Positions 1 through 9,148 of a stretch of 64,000 bases of DNA are shown piece by piece. The first letter of the stretch is position 1. Each line of letters begins with the position of its first letter. This stretch comes from Forficula auricularia. Its lineage: Eukaryota > Arthropoda > Insecta > Dermaptera > Forficulidae. Under the pieces are notes generated by a model. The model worked only from the letters and a program-made list of their open reading frames with translations, was not told where the DNA came from and made no database searches. The position numbers and the translations under genes were made by a program. The stretch covers positions 1,762,415 to 1,826,414 of the forward strand of contig JALMQS010000161.1 in NCBI GenBank assembly GCA_024734495.1, written 5' to 3'.

Positions 1-184
1 TATAATTTTGGAGTTACAGTTAGATAAAATACTGTCATATCTTAGTGTTAGTAAGTTATAGACTCCAAAATTATAATAGCTACAAATCTGTAAAAATTCT
101 GAAGGATAGCTACTATTATAAGGATAAAATCTACAGAGTTTTAAATTTTTTAAACCATTGCTTTGGCCCGAATAAAAAATTGAT

Positions 185-352
185 CGTTCAATGCCAAAAA
201 CCCCATGTTATTTAGATGGGAAAATTACATCGCTCTGAGGCACAGGTTAAAATTGAGATAGTGGGTTGAAACTTGGAAGATATTTTTTTTTATTTATTTC
301 GAACCATATGAGCCTCTGCCAGCGTAAAAATTCGAAAATAAGGACACCCTAA
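185..352. repeat. Truncated copy of palindromic repeat P3
   Basis: This is a partial copy of the palindromic element seen whole near 42555-42855. Both contain the words CAATGCCAAAAA, GGCACAGGTTAAAATTGAGA and ACCATATGAGCCTCTG-like text, and end in AAATAAGGACACCCTAAT. Only the loop and the right arm are present here, so it cannot fold into the full hairpin. No coding potential is visible. Confidence 0.7.
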
Positions 353-360
353 TATACATA

Positions 361-412
361 TATAATTTATTTGTTTGAGACTATTGTTTCGAAGATTTGA
401 CCTTCATCATGT
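361..412 (-). repeat. Decayed hammerhead-like relic, family A
   Basis: On the minus strand the order is ATGATGA, a hairpin with GAAGGTC and CTTC, then GAAAC, AATA and GTC. This is the family-A arrangement seen intact at 1840-1893. The first core base (CUGAUGA) is altered, so activity is not expected. AT-rich flanks resemble the other R2 repeat copies. Confidence 0.55.
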
Positions 413-420
413 ATTTTTAA

Positions 421-1238
421 TTATAAATCGAAAGCTTTAAAATTTACAAAATGATGGAAACAAATCTTATATTAGAATAAGTAAAATACTATTAATTATT
501 ATATATAATTATTAAATAATTTTATGTAAATTACACAAAGTTGATTGACGAAATATTTTTCTAGAAATATACATATATAATAGAAGATACGAGATATGGA
601 AAAATGTTATGTCAAAGAAGAGACAATATTCTCTAATATTTCGGGATATGTTATCTAAAATGAAATCGAGATCAAATTTTCAAAAGCAAACGAATAAAAA
701 TCTTTCTAATTTATTTATTTCTAATTAAAGATACATCTTGAAAGATTGAATCAGAAAATCACTCGGATAATAAAATTCGATGCAATATCCGAAATTGGAT
801 TTAAATTGATAGATAGAAGAAAATTTAATAAGAATAAAAAAATAAATAAATAAGGCAGTTTATGGAGCGTCTTTTCCACTTCCATCCATTCTTGTTTGTT
901 TCTTTTTCATGCCAAAAATTTCTTTCCATCTAAACAATTTTTCTTCCCATTAACTGACGCGAATCCATTTCCTAAATGGATTCCATTTAATCAAAAATAA
1001 ATTATTTATAAATTTATTACGTAGATGTACTTTTATATATATATATATACCAGTAGATTTCATGATTTTTTTTCTTTTTGCTAATCAATTAAAATTCCAT
1101 GTATAAAAGATGAAGAGTTATAGAAAAACTACGTACAGCAGTCAGTCGACACTGACTGATACAAACTTTGAAATAACAGGATTTTATCTCTTCAAAACGA
1201 AATTCTATTTTCTCAGGAGAATACTCTGGGAATCCCAC
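421..1238. other. AT-rich stretch, nothing recognised
   Basis: Low-GC sequence with short TA runs near 1038-1050. No ORF, RNA or repeat match within the window could be supported. Confidence 0.5.
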
Positions 1239-1440
1239 TTAGGGCCGGTTGTATGTCGCAAAGTAAATGCTTTTAAGCACTAGCCAAGGGTAGTTGGTAA
1301 ATGGAGGAGTTGGGATGGCCAATCAGATGACAGGCACTGAAAGTTCCTGTCATCTGATTGGCCATCCCAGCTCTCCATTTACCAACTACCCTTGGTTAGT
1401 GCTAAAAAGCATTTACTTTGCGACGTACAACCGTCCCTTA
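1239..1440. mobile_element. Palindromic Harbinger-like MITE, family R1
   Basis: A 196-bp near-perfect palindrome (1242-1437) begins with GGGCCGGTTGTATGTCGC and ends with its complement. It is flanked by TTA on both sides (1239-1241 and 1438-1440). A 3-bp TTA duplication is typical of PIF/Harbinger elements, which suggests the class, though no transposase is present to confirm it. A second copy lies at 44748-44936 and an end fragment at 2088-2105. The reading frame across it is only the palindrome read through and is not a gene. Confidence 0.8.
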
Positions 1441-1499
1441 GGAGGCTTGGTTCATTTACTGATACTACTGCTACTAAATAAGACAAATAGCTAATGTTT

Positions 1500-1640
1500 T
1501 TAAAGATGCCAAATATTAGTAGCTTACGCTCAGTCTGTCATTAATAGTAGAAAGTAAATACAGAGAAATTAATGAGGTTGTTTTCTGCTTAATGCAAATA
1601 AACCTACAAATACAAAATATTATATAAATATGTTTATTGC
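1500..1640. repeat. Remnant of repeat R2 (family-A hammerhead element)
   Basis: Contains the R2 words GAGAAATTAATGAGGTTGT, TTTTCTGCTTAATGCAAATA and AAACCTACA, matching 21935-22030 and 61780-61860. The hammerhead part is missing. Confidence 0.5.
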
Positions 1641-1758
1641 AATTGAAGCATTAATTATTGTCATTAATTTGATTAAAATTTGAATTTTTATTTAAATCAC
1701 ACATAATTAATTATAAATATTTATTGATCAAGAACAACTATTACTAAAATGAAAGTTT

Positions 1759-1925
1759 TTTCCGAGAGTAGCAGAATTTTTATATATTGAAGGAGACAAT
1801 AAAAGAGTGTGTCTTCTGCTGGAATTATAAATTTTATTTATTTATAACGAGACTATAGTTTCGAGGGCTTTGCCCTCTTCATCAGTCTATTACAATGGAT
1901 TCACAGGAATTAATTTATGAATCGA
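1759..1925 (-). mobile_element. R2 element copy carrying hammerhead family A
   Basis: Starts with CCGAGAGTAGCAGAATTTTT, a word shared with 13970, 31690 and (weaker) 39470. It continues through GTGTGTCTTCTGCTGG into the minus-strand hammerhead at 1840-1893. R2 copies recur at 13965, 21935, 26990, 31685, 42373, 61780 and 63630. No ORF is present, so R2 must be mobilised in trans if it moves. The architecture (non-coding, ribozyme-bearing, dispersed) fits a retrozyme-like or Penelope-derived unit, which is inference. Confidence 0.6.
1840..1893 (-). ncRNA. Minimal hammerhead ribozyme, family A
   Basis: Reading the minus strand: CUGAUGA (1885-1879), one extra A, then a 6-bp helix II (GAGGGC with GCCCUC, loop AAA), then GAAA (1861-1858), C, loop UAUA, G and UC. 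Helix III is thus only A-U plus C-G, closed by UAUA, with the predicted cut after GUC at 1851. Helix I starts with A-U and G-C pairs, then has a bulge before AU pairs. All conserved core bases are present. The extra nucleotide before helix II departs from the textbook core but recurs in other families here. Short helix III hammerheads of Penelope-like elements are known to work as dimers. Activity here is untested. Confidence 0.7.
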
Positions 1926-1959
1926 ACTATTACAATACAACTACGACGTTTCAATTGAC

Positions 1960-2087
1960 TTATTCTGCGATCGTTCTCAAGTACAACTGAGATCAGTTAA
2001 CCTAAAATCGAAGTAGGTGCTCATACACTACTTGTACTTGAGAAGAAGTACTACTTGTACGTGTACTTGAGAAGGATCGCACAATAA
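1960..2087. repeat. Short inverted-repeat element
   Basis: Left end TTATTCTGCGATCGTTCTC and right end GAGAAGGATCGCACAATAA are complementary over about 26 bp. The middle is a repeated GTACTTGAGAA / CTACTTGTAC block. No other copy is seen in the window. Confidence 0.5.
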
Positions 2088-2105
2088 GGGCCAGTTGTAT
2101 GTCGC
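2088..2105 (+). repeat. Orphan end of Harbinger-like MITE R1
   Basis: GGGCCAGTTGTATGTCGC matches the R1 terminal repeat with one change. It stops abruptly where the mariner fragment begins and no second terminal repeat is found, so it is a solo end. Confidence 0.65.
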
Positions 2106-2106
2106 G

Positions 2107-2448
2107 ATTCTTGCAACTTCGAATGAGAGCATGCTCGTGATAAGGGATATGTTTTCTCAGAAACTGATTTCCCAGAGGGGTGACATAACCTGGCCTCCGA
2201 GGAATTCCGATTTAAGTCCAGCAGACTTCTTTTTAAGGGGATACCTTAAAAGCAAGGTATACGCTAAAAATCTGACAACATTGCGGCAAATGAAGCTGAA
2301 TATTCATCAAGAAATGGAAGCCATTTCAAAAGAAAATCTTACTAAAGTTTTTCAAAATATTCGTGACAGTTTGGAAGAGTGTCACATCAGCCACGTCATC
2401 TTGACAAATTTCTTTCTGGATCACCCTATATTATACGTTAGTGACTAA
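2107..2448 (+). pseudogene. Mariner transposase, C-terminal fragment
   Basis: The reading frame encodes the last part of a mariner-type DDE transposase. WPPRNSDLSPADFFLRGYLK carries the third catalytic aspartate (the D of PADFF) and the WPP motif. It is followed by SKVYAKN and a helical C-terminal tail rich in N/E/K, ending at a stop at 2446-2448. The N-terminal helix-turn-helix region and the first two catalytic aspartates are absent, so it cannot be active. Upstream it abuts a solo MITE end at 2088-2105, and the only start codon available lies in that MITE end, so the frame is an accident of the join. It is a different mariner lineage from the copy at 62577-63482, since the two share only the WPPR and third-D region. 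Confidence 0.8.
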
Positions 2449-2690
2449 ATCCCATTAACTCTGTTTTCTTGAAAAAGGTCCAAACATCTTTAAACATTTA
2501 AGTTTGTAGGCTAAATTTTTAGCATACTCATAATCAAAGACATGAAACAATAATTCTTTTGATTTCGACACCAATAATAAGAAACACACATTGTTCTTTT
2601 ATCAAAGTACTTTTCTTTAATAATAAGTAATGAAAATCGAAATAGTAATAATAATAATAATCCTGAAAGAGATGTGTGCCATAGAAGAGG

Positions 2691-2960
2691 GAATCTTGCT
2701 GGTTTCATCCCTGTAGGTTGTCCTCCATCCCCACTGTCCCCTCGGGGGCTGAACCCAAGACTCCTCTAATTAACTGGTAAACTTTTGCCCCGGTCGGAAG
2801 CCCCCCCGACATGCATCAAGGGTAATTAATGCCCCAACCCCCTACAAGTGCCTCCTTGTTATAATGAGCAGGATTAGCCCCCTGCCCTACCAGGGCTCAC
2901 ACAATGCTTAGTATACAATGCTTTTCAAAAATATTGTCCCACCCTACAGTCCCTCTCCTT
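2691..2960. repeat. GC-richer tRNA-SINE-like remnant
   Basis: Contrasts sharply with AT-rich flanks. On the minus strand TTGGGTTCAGCCCCCGA resembles a pol III B box. The plus-strand words AGCCCCCTGCC and TTAGTATA partly resemble 18655-18720, suggesting an old dispersed repeat. No tail or TSD was found, so the class is uncertain. Confidence 0.3.
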
Positions 2961-2975
2961 CATCCCTTTACTTCC

Positions 2976-2977
<2 letters not shown>

Positions 2978-3044
<67 letters not shown>
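2978..3044. repeat. (TA)n microsatellite
   Basis: About 33 uninterrupted TA dinucleotides. Such tracts extrude as hairpins and are usually length-polymorphic. Confidence 0.95.
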
Positions 3045-3047
<3 letters not shown>

Positions 3048-3540
3048 CTTGTTAAAAATTCACTCTGTCTACAGGACTAATTAGGGATTTCTAACTTGAA
3101 CAACCAAACATTCATTAATTAACTCCCTGTGTGTACTAACTTTTATTACTAACTAAGTTATTTGCTAAAGTGTATTTTCATAAATAAGATAAATATTGTT
3201 ATCAAACATTATATTATATATAAATAAATAATATAAGATGAAAATTTCTTGTATTACGTTTAAAACAATTCCGAATCTATTTCCTGAAAAATTGCGAGTT
3301 GACTTTTCGACTATTTAAAACCCCTGTATATAGGCAACCAATTGCAATGCGTTTTTCGAGTGATCGATTTATAACTCGGTTCTCAGGATATATTTCTAAT
3401 TTCACAAAATTACTTATAAACTCTCTTATGAATTGGCTAGTCGAGTGTGTAGCGTCCCGGATTTCCTCGGCGAAGACTTGGGTTCAAGTCCCACAAATAT
3501 AAAAAATTCAACAGGTTACAACCTCAAAATATCGATCCAT
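3045..3540. other. AT-rich stretch, nothing recognised
   Basis: Only short chance reading frames are present. The one around 3299-3502 has no recognisable protein similarity. Confidence 0.45.
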
Positions 3541-3620
3541 ATTGAAAATTTTTTATTAATTCTTTTATAAATATAAATAAATACACATTTGTTATAACAA
3601 ACAATCTTAAAACGATTATT

Positions 3621-3667
3621 TAAAATCCAAAGTTTTCGGGAGTTCACCCATTTATCAATGGAATTTT
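3621..3667 (-). ncRNA. Hammerhead-like RNA, family I, left arm
   Basis: Minus strand: UUGAUAA core variant, extra A and U, helix II GGG with CCC (loop UGAACU), then GAAAACUU and UGGAUUUUA. Helix I pairs UCCA with UGGA. Two core positions differ (C3 to U, G8 to A) and the cut triplet reads CUU, so it is probably inactive. Confidence 0.5.
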
Positions 3668-3851
3668 AAGGAATTTGAAAAAATAGTTGCTTTAAGAACT
3701 GAATACAACACTAACAAATAAATATTTTGAAAATAGACAATGATACAGATTCTCTTGGAGATAAAATTCACTTGAATAAAAATAAAAAATATTTATTTAT
3801 GAAAAATTATTTTTCTCTAAAATGTTTTATAAATATTAGGTAAAACACCTT

Positions 3852-3970
3852 TTTTTTGGCTTTTCGGCCTTTCTAGCCATAAGCCAATTTACAGTACTAA
3901 TTATTTTTTTTAATTTGTCTCTAATTTTTGACATTTTGTCAGATTTTAGCCGGATTTGAACCTAAGTCCA
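3852..3970 (-). mobile_element. SINE S1, truncated copy
   Basis: Minus-strand S1: a tail of A residues, the signature GGCTAGAAAGGCCGAAAAGC and a decayed B box near 3950-3960. It is bounded by an 11-bp TSD, TAAAACACCTT, at 3841-3851 and 3971-3981. The tRNA head is mostly lost. Confidence 0.85.
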
Positions 3971-4127
3971 TAAAACACCTTATTTTAATTGATTTTTTTT
4001 TCTTTAAAATTTCGATCTTCTAAAACTCATAATTTTTCTAAATTTCGCTCTTTATCTAAATAAATTTTCAAAACATTTATTTGTTAATAGCTGCTTTAAA
4101 TATTCATTTCTTAAAGCAAGTATTTTT

Positions 4128-4176
4128 TCAAATTCTATTGAAAAAGGGAGAAATTCTCCTGAAACGTTTGGATTTT
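4128..4176 (+). ncRNA. Hammerhead-like RNA, family I, right arm
   Basis: Plus strand: UUGAAAA core variant, helix II AGGGAG with CUCCU around AAAUU, GAAAC, GUU, then UGGAUUUU as the helix I 3' strand. The core has substitutions at two conserved sites and a GUU cut triplet. Related to 3621-3667 and 6706-6755. Confidence 0.5.
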
Positions 4177-4473
4177 AAATAAATGTTTTAAAATTGTTTT
4201 TTTATAATCGATGCATATACTGAAAATACCTAGGTAAGTAAACAAAAGAAACAAATTTCATAATAATATAGTAATAATAAGTATACATTATACAAAAAGC
4301 ATGAAGAAAATTTGACCAATAATTTTTAGACATTGTCTAATAATTTAAATTAGAATTTTAAATTTCAGAATTCTTTTTTATAGGGATTTTTTGAGGAATT
4401 TTGAATTTTTCTTCTTATTCAACATCACAACATAGGAAAGGAAATATTTTTTTTAAAGATTTTGTCCTTGTCA

Positions 4474-4519
4474 TATAGAGACATTTCGATCACGTATATG
4501 TGTGTCATCATCAGTCTAA
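4474..4519 (-). ncRNA. Minimal hammerhead ribozyme, family J
   Basis: Minus strand: AGA, CUGAUGA (4514-4508), extra U, helix II of GA-UC plus CAC-GUG with one bulged A (loop ACAUAUAC), GAAA (4487-4484), U, GUC (4482-4480), then UCUAUAU. Helix I pairs UAGA with UCUA. Every core base is intact. Helix III is an A-U pair plus a U-G wobble at most. Only one copy was seen and no palindrome surrounds it. Confidence 0.65.
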
Positions 4520-4529
4520 AAATTTAATT

Positions 4530-4850
4530 TTTCCAATATTTTATTTCAGACTATGCATTTCCACTGAGTCTGTTTAATAAATATGAAAATCTTTGTCTAT
4601 TTGATAGAAAGTATTATTATTATAAAATTCGCTTCTTTTGAAAATGAATTTCTTAATGTTGTAATTTAACAAATCTAAAAAAACTAATTTTAGTAAAGTG
4701 CAAGTCTAAAAGGTATTTAACATGATACCTGAAAAATAATATATATTGCACAAACTAATCTTTCAGCGATTTATAATTTCATTTAGATAAATAATTTTTC
4801 CCTCTAATTTGATTGTCTACATTTTTATATAATTTTTTATTTATTTGAAG
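4530..4850. other. AT-rich stretch, nothing recognised
   Basis: No ORF, repeat or RNA signal seen. Confidence 0.45.
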
Positions 4851-5090
4851 CCCTCCATTCCCGTGTTCCCCTTGACGTTAATTTACTCGTTTTAAAACTC
4901 TTGTTTCGCATTTATAATTATAGGATATTAATTTCGTGTGAAATGATCTCCACGAGTGATACATTAATAATTAATTTCCCTTAACAAAGTTGAGGGAGCG
5001 TGATCGACAGTTTTCCAGCCACTTCTGAGCCTGACCTCTCATGGCTAGTGACCATTTGCCCCTTCAGGCCCTTTTCCTTTACATTTGCAT
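4850..5090. other. Non-repetitive GC-richer island, candidate regulatory
   Basis: Higher GC than its flanks and no match to the repeats of this window. Contains CATTAATAATTAATTT (homeodomain-type AT cores). Functional role is inference. Confidence 0.25.
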
Positions 5091-5650
5091 ATCAGGGCCA
5101 TCGATAACGCCCTATGCACGCAAAGTCACCGGCCCATTTCCGCGATCAAATGCACAATCGCAAGTCACCTCCAAACCAGGCTTTGTTTTTTCAAACACTC
5201 TTTCCCTCTCAAAAAATCTCATTACTTATGAAATATTAAACGAAATATCCTGTAGGCAAACAGCCCGGTTGAGTGATTTGCCTCCAAGTGTTATAATTCG
5301 AGGTGACATTTATAATTGAACTTAATAACAAGAAAGTTTTATTTAATTTGAACTTGGCGAGATCATCGAGCGTGACCAACAACCTGAAAGCCAATCGAGC
5401 AGAGATCCCGTGGGAATCAATTGAATTAGCCAGGTCCAGAGCATCTGGCAAATAAATAACCAAAAATAACAGGAAAATTAAAACGGCTTATTAGAGATTT
5501 ATTAAAGATATTGAACACCTGAGACATTCCAATAACAATATTGTTATCGAACTAACAAGTGTACTGAAGTTTTAAGGGAGGCTTGTGCCCTAGTCACCTA
5601 CTTTATATTCATTTTAAATCCTGAAATTTCTGTTTTTTCACATATATAAA
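5091..5650. other. Unassigned sequence
   Basis: Reading frames overlap on both strands around 5041-5463 but show no protein family motif. No repeat match was found. Confidence 0.4.
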
Positions 5651-6500
5651 CTAGCTGACGACCGGGACTTCGTCTCGTTCATACCAATTTAATAATTATT
5701 ATTATTATTATTTTTAATTATTATTGGCCTGTCTGCTACGAGGCCATTGACGCCACTATGCTTGTTTTAGCTATACAGCTCAAGATTATTAGATTATTAG
5801 ATAGCTAATAGATAAATAGGTAAATAAATAAATACAACAAATATAAAAAAAAAACAGGAATAGAAATATATGTCTGAAAGCCTTGGATAAGTACCCTTTA
5901 AATGTACTTTAATAGGTCTATCTCTGAGAGATAATTTTTTATGTTACTTATATAATCTTCCCCTTCGAAGATATCCCTTGAAAAAATGTAATTTTTAATT
6001 CGTTGATTTCTATATAAAGGACATTCGAATAGTATATGAGTTATATTGACTCAGAGGGGATGCACCAGGGCGGATTTTCTCCCCGAAGAACGTGACCATG
6101 TGTTAGATAACACAAAGAATCACCTGTTCTCTTCTAGAGAGATTTGATTTTTGGAGACCTGTTATTTGAGGCAAATATTTCCTCAATTTGCTATTGCTAA
6201 TTTGTTGCCATTGGTTTTTCCAATTTTCTATTATATTTGATTTAATGAATTTTTGGATATCCTAAAAATTAAAATTTAAAATGATATATATATAAGTATT
6301 GAAAGAATGTGCTGAATGAAATTCATACAACAATAAGGAACAATAAGGAAAGATTTATTTAACACAATGGCTAAGCAAGATCACTATCTGACCAATCAGA
6401 ATCGTTCTAATAATTTAACGCTTTGCCATTGGCTATGCTCTGGCCAATCACATCGTTTGGATCATACAAACATATATACATACTTTTCCCTTATATATAT
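5651..6500 (-). mobile_element. Non-autonomous Helitron copy, interrupted by a LINE
   Basis: The minus-strand 3' end is CTAG at 5651-5654, preceded by a GC-rich ACGAAGTCCCGGTCGTCAG stretch like other Helitron ends here. The body shares GTTCATACCAATTTAATAAT, CTGACCAATCAGAATCGTTC and GGATCATACAAACATATA with the copy at 13408-13720. That copy is continuous, whereas this one is split by a LINE fragment (about 5695-6275). The 5' end is not clearly defined and fades into a TA-rich tract near 6490. Confidence 0.7.
5898..6262 (-). pseudogene. LINE reverse transcriptase ORF, C-terminal fragment
   Basis: Minus-strand translation runs IQKFIKSNIIENWKNQWQQ, then (after a frameshift near 6115) a segment containing LTHGHVLRGENPPWCIPSES. 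It ends with a frame closing in NYLSEIDLLKYI and a stop at 5898. The RLxxGHTxLTHGHLLRGExPPxC pattern followed by an acidic tail is typical of the C-terminus of Jockey/I-type non-LTR retrotransposons, so the family is inferred from pattern. At least two frame changes and a stop make it a dead 3' fragment. Its tail, on the minus strand, is an ATT/AAT-rich run at about 5690-5725. It sits inside a Helitron. Confidence 0.7.
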
Positions 6501-6537
6501 ATATATATATATATAGATATAGATAGATAGATAGAAA

Positions 6538-6790
6538 AATCTTTTATAAAACAATCTTGAAAACGTTTATTTTTAAACCCAGAGATTTCAGGAGAAATTC
6601 TGCCTTTATCAATGGAATTTTTTTTAAAATTGAAAAAAAAGAAAAAAAGTTACTTTCCCTAATCTTTAGAAAGCAATCCTTTTTTTCTTTTTTTCAATTT
6701 TAAAAAAAATTCCATTGATAAAGGCAGAATTTCTCCTGAAAAGTCTGGTTTTAAAAATAAACGTTTTCAAAATTGTTTTATAAAAGATTT
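6538..6790. mobile_element. Compact fold-back element, family I
   Basis: Near-perfect palindrome of about 253 bp with arms of roughly 115 bp. The left arm begins AATCTTTTATAAAACAATC and the right arm ends with its complement. The arms carry facing hammerhead-like sequences (6574-6619 minus; 6706-6755 plus): CCAUUGAUAA, helix II AGG with CCU, and then GAAAUCUC (left) or GAAAAGUC (right). Both have core changes. Confidence 0.75.
6706..6755 (+). ncRNA. Hammerhead-like RNA, family I, second locus
   Basis: UUCCA, UUGAUAA (core variant), A, helix II GG with CC plus flanking A-U, GAAAAGUC, then UGG. C15.2 is replaced by A and two core bases differ, so it is likely inactive. It shows that the family is repeated. 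Confidence 0.45.
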
Positions 6791-7304
6791 GTATTTTTTT
6801 AATATTTTAAAAACAATCAATAAAACATTTTCTTTTTTATATAAAAATAAATACCAAATTTGTTAGTCTCTTATTTTAAAATAAATAATCCCTCATAAAT
6901 TACGTCACACAGTAAGGGGGAAGGGCCCATCTTAGATATGTGACAAAATGTGACAGTAGGGCCCAGAGATCTTAAAAATTGTGATGTCTTATAAGTCAAA
7001 TTAATTTTTTTTTTAAATTTTCAAATATATTTTTCAGATTTCAGGTTATTATTATTCCAAGCAGAAAATGTTGGTAAAATAAATATAGACAAAACATTTC
7101 TACAATTATTAAATTATAGGGCATAAACAATACAGGGGGGCTCAATGAAAATGTGACAGAATATGACATAGAGGGAGGTCAAAATACCAGAAATATAAAA
7201 GAGTAGTTAAGATTTTTCTATATTAACCAAAAGCTTTTGGTACTTTTTCTAACTAAGTAAAACCTAGCTTAAGATTAAAATATTGTTGAGTCTACATCTC
7301 AGAA
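6791..7304. other. AT-rich stretch, nothing recognised
   Basis: Contains twice-repeated GTGACA-type words (AATGTGACAG near 6945, ATGTGACAGA near 7150) but no definable element. Confidence 0.4.
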
Positions 7305-7440
7305 ATCCTCCCTCCCCCCCCCCCTTCTGTTGACCGTGGGTAGACACATCCACAGTATCTCCTGCTTGTTTTAAAAGGCGACTAAAAGGGATTAGACGTG
7401 AGACTCAGTCCGTAAAATATTTCCCAGTTACAGAAACAAC
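7305..7440 (+). repeat. Remnant of dispersed repeat with AAGGCGACTAAAAGG motif
   Basis: GTGGGTAGACACATCCACAG, CTCCTGCTTG and AAAGGCGACTAAAAGGGAT are matched in inverted form at 32450-32530. This motif is a familiar fragment of animal interspersed repeats. I cannot assign its class. Confidence 0.45.
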
Positions 7441-8336
7441 GCATCGCCTCGGAATCTGAAGGATTTCAGGTACTTAAATTTGAACCAAAATCTAGCTATC
7501 TCTTTACCCCTTGTGGTCGATTTTTGAATTAATTATCTTTCAACTAACGAAATCTGGGGGGTACACACGCACATAAATGCATTCACACTATCAGAGAAAT
7601 TAATTTTTGGCCTTTTTTGGGGCAAACACATCGATTTCTTTCTTTTAAGATTACGTTTTCAATATAATAATATATACCTATTATATCAGGAAGTAAAAAT
7701 ATAATTTAAGAAATATCATATAACTATAATTCACGTTCTATAAATGAACCTACAAATTTGGAATTTAGAAAGCTATTTCAATACTTTCACTTACAATATG
7801 TAATGTATGTAAGATGATGTTTATGTTAGTTTAACGATAAACTAGTGTCTCTAACTAACTAAAAGTAAACCAAAATTGGTATATATTCTATTTGAATAGA
7901 TCTAAAAGCACACTCGCACACACACCTCTACTTACCTAGACAGGTAGGTATATAGATGATAGTCCCTCTTTTCCCAATATATCTGATGAAAAATGAACCC
8001 CATCAACCTGCAAATGCATTTTCCAACCTTTTGACTCAATTCTATACATCAATGCATCTACCATACCCATCAATAGAACCCTTTGCCCCCACCCATGCCC
8101 TTTACCACTTAATAAATTAATCCCCCCTATATATCTATAAATGAATTTCATAATTTCTAATGGCACTCTCCAAATTACATTCTACCGAATTATTGTTTAT
8201 AGTGGGTCTGATTTTAATATTTTATTATAATTATAGTCATTATCATTAATAGAATCCAATGAAATAAAGAACAAAAGAAGAATTTTATTTAAAAAGTGAG
8301 ACTCATAGAATTAAATAAAATTAAAAAGAAATTTAA
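7441..8336. other. Unassigned sequence
   Basis: Includes a CA-rich patch near 7910-7925 and a slightly GC-richer block (7980-8110) with a 76-codon minus-strand frame lacking recognisable motifs. No gene is supported. Confidence 0.4.
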
Positions 8337-8765
8337 TTTATTTTTTTGGGAACGTTTTTTGGCCCACTTCTGGCATCATCAAGGCATCGCTGTGAACAAA
8401 GTTGTGAACTTAATTGCAATTAAAAATAATGTTAATATACACGGATGTTCCTTATAGGGCTGTTTTTCTAACACTTCAGCATTTGGTTCCATTAATCCAT
8501 CTTCAATATAAGATACCTCCAATTATTTTTTTTTTAATTTATTAACAATTTATTGAGCCAGCTATTTAGTTAATGAAATTTTTAATTTTAATATACCTAC
8601 ATATAATAATATTTGTAATGAACTATTAATGGGATTTGAAATTAAAAAAACAATCAATTAATAAAAGAAAATTAAAAAAAATAATTATACTTTTTTCTTG
8701 ACACACCCATTTGTGAATAGTTTAGTTTAATTAAGAAAAAACCAATCAAATTAAAGTTATTCGAT
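8337..8765 (-). repeat. Repeat family G, copy 1
   Basis: Shares with 20085-20570 and 28780-29045 the order: hammerhead-like segment, AACTTAATTGCAATTAAAAA, TAATATACA(C/T)GGATGTTC, and at the far end GACACACCCA and ACCAATCAAATTAAAGTT. No coding potential. The minus-strand segment 8346-8390 reads UUGAUGAU, GCC, GGGCC, AAAAAACGUU, which is a decayed hammerhead. Confidence 0.65.
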
Positions 8766-8769
8766 GATG

Positions 8770-9066
8770 AGACCCTGTCACGGTCAAAGTATTGACCCAA
8801 AAACCCCCTAACCTATATTTTTAATGGAAAATTCGAGAAACCGCGAGAGAAGTGGTTTCGGGGCTGGGGGGATTGGGATAGGGGAGGGTGCATGTGGGGT
8901 GGAGGGTTGGGGTGGGGAGGGTGCATGTGGGGTGGAGGGTTGCAGAAAGTGGGGTGAAGTGGTCGGGGTCCGGAGAATTTGTGGGGGGGGGGGGGGTTCG
9001 GGGATTAATATAGCTTTTAACTGAAGCAAAAAGATACTTACCTAGCATCGCTCGGTGGCCAGGTAA
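8770..9066 (-). repeat. Repeat family N with G-rich minisatellite
   Basis: The left end has CGAGAAACCG and the right end GCATCGCTCGGTGGCC, both features of the longer N copy at 59190-59560. The interior (8850-8997) is very G-rich on the plus strand. A 29-bp unit starting GGGGAGGGTGCATGTGGGGT at 8881 recurs 33 bp later, and a run of about 14 G lies near 8983-8996. Strong G-quadruplex potential. Reading frames here are low-complexity artefacts. Confidence 0.5.
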
Positions 9067-9148
9067 CATTATATTAAACGACCAATTTTTGTAAATATAT
9101 ATAGATCAATCATTAACCGGATAAAATTCTTAACAGCTTCTTGCTTAG

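Larger units (their letters stand above)
3541..4200. mobile_element. Fold-back element with facing hammerheads, family I
   Basis: The left part (AATCTTAAAACGATTATTT, 3604-3622) and right part (AAATAAATGTTTTAAAATTG, 4177-4196) are inverted relatives. So are the GCTTTAAGAAC and CTTAAAGCA blocks further in. Both arms carry a hammerhead-like sequence facing outward (3621-3667 minus, 4128-4176 plus). A SINE with its own TSD (3852-3970) landed in the middle. A compact copy of the same family without the SINE lies at 6538-6790, and a single arm at 26055-26140. Confidence 0.65.

Noticed and set aside
5041..5463. Overlapping opposite-strand frames of 92 and 75 codons
   Set aside because: No motifs on either strand, and opposite-strand overlap is typical of chance frames.
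7936..8166. 76-codon minus-strand open frame
   Set aside because: No recognisable motif and no neighbouring gene structure. Could be an exon, but nothing supports it.
8824..9069. Proline-rich and glycine-rich proteins on the two strands
   Set aside because: Artefact of the G-rich minisatellite, which opens frames on both strands.
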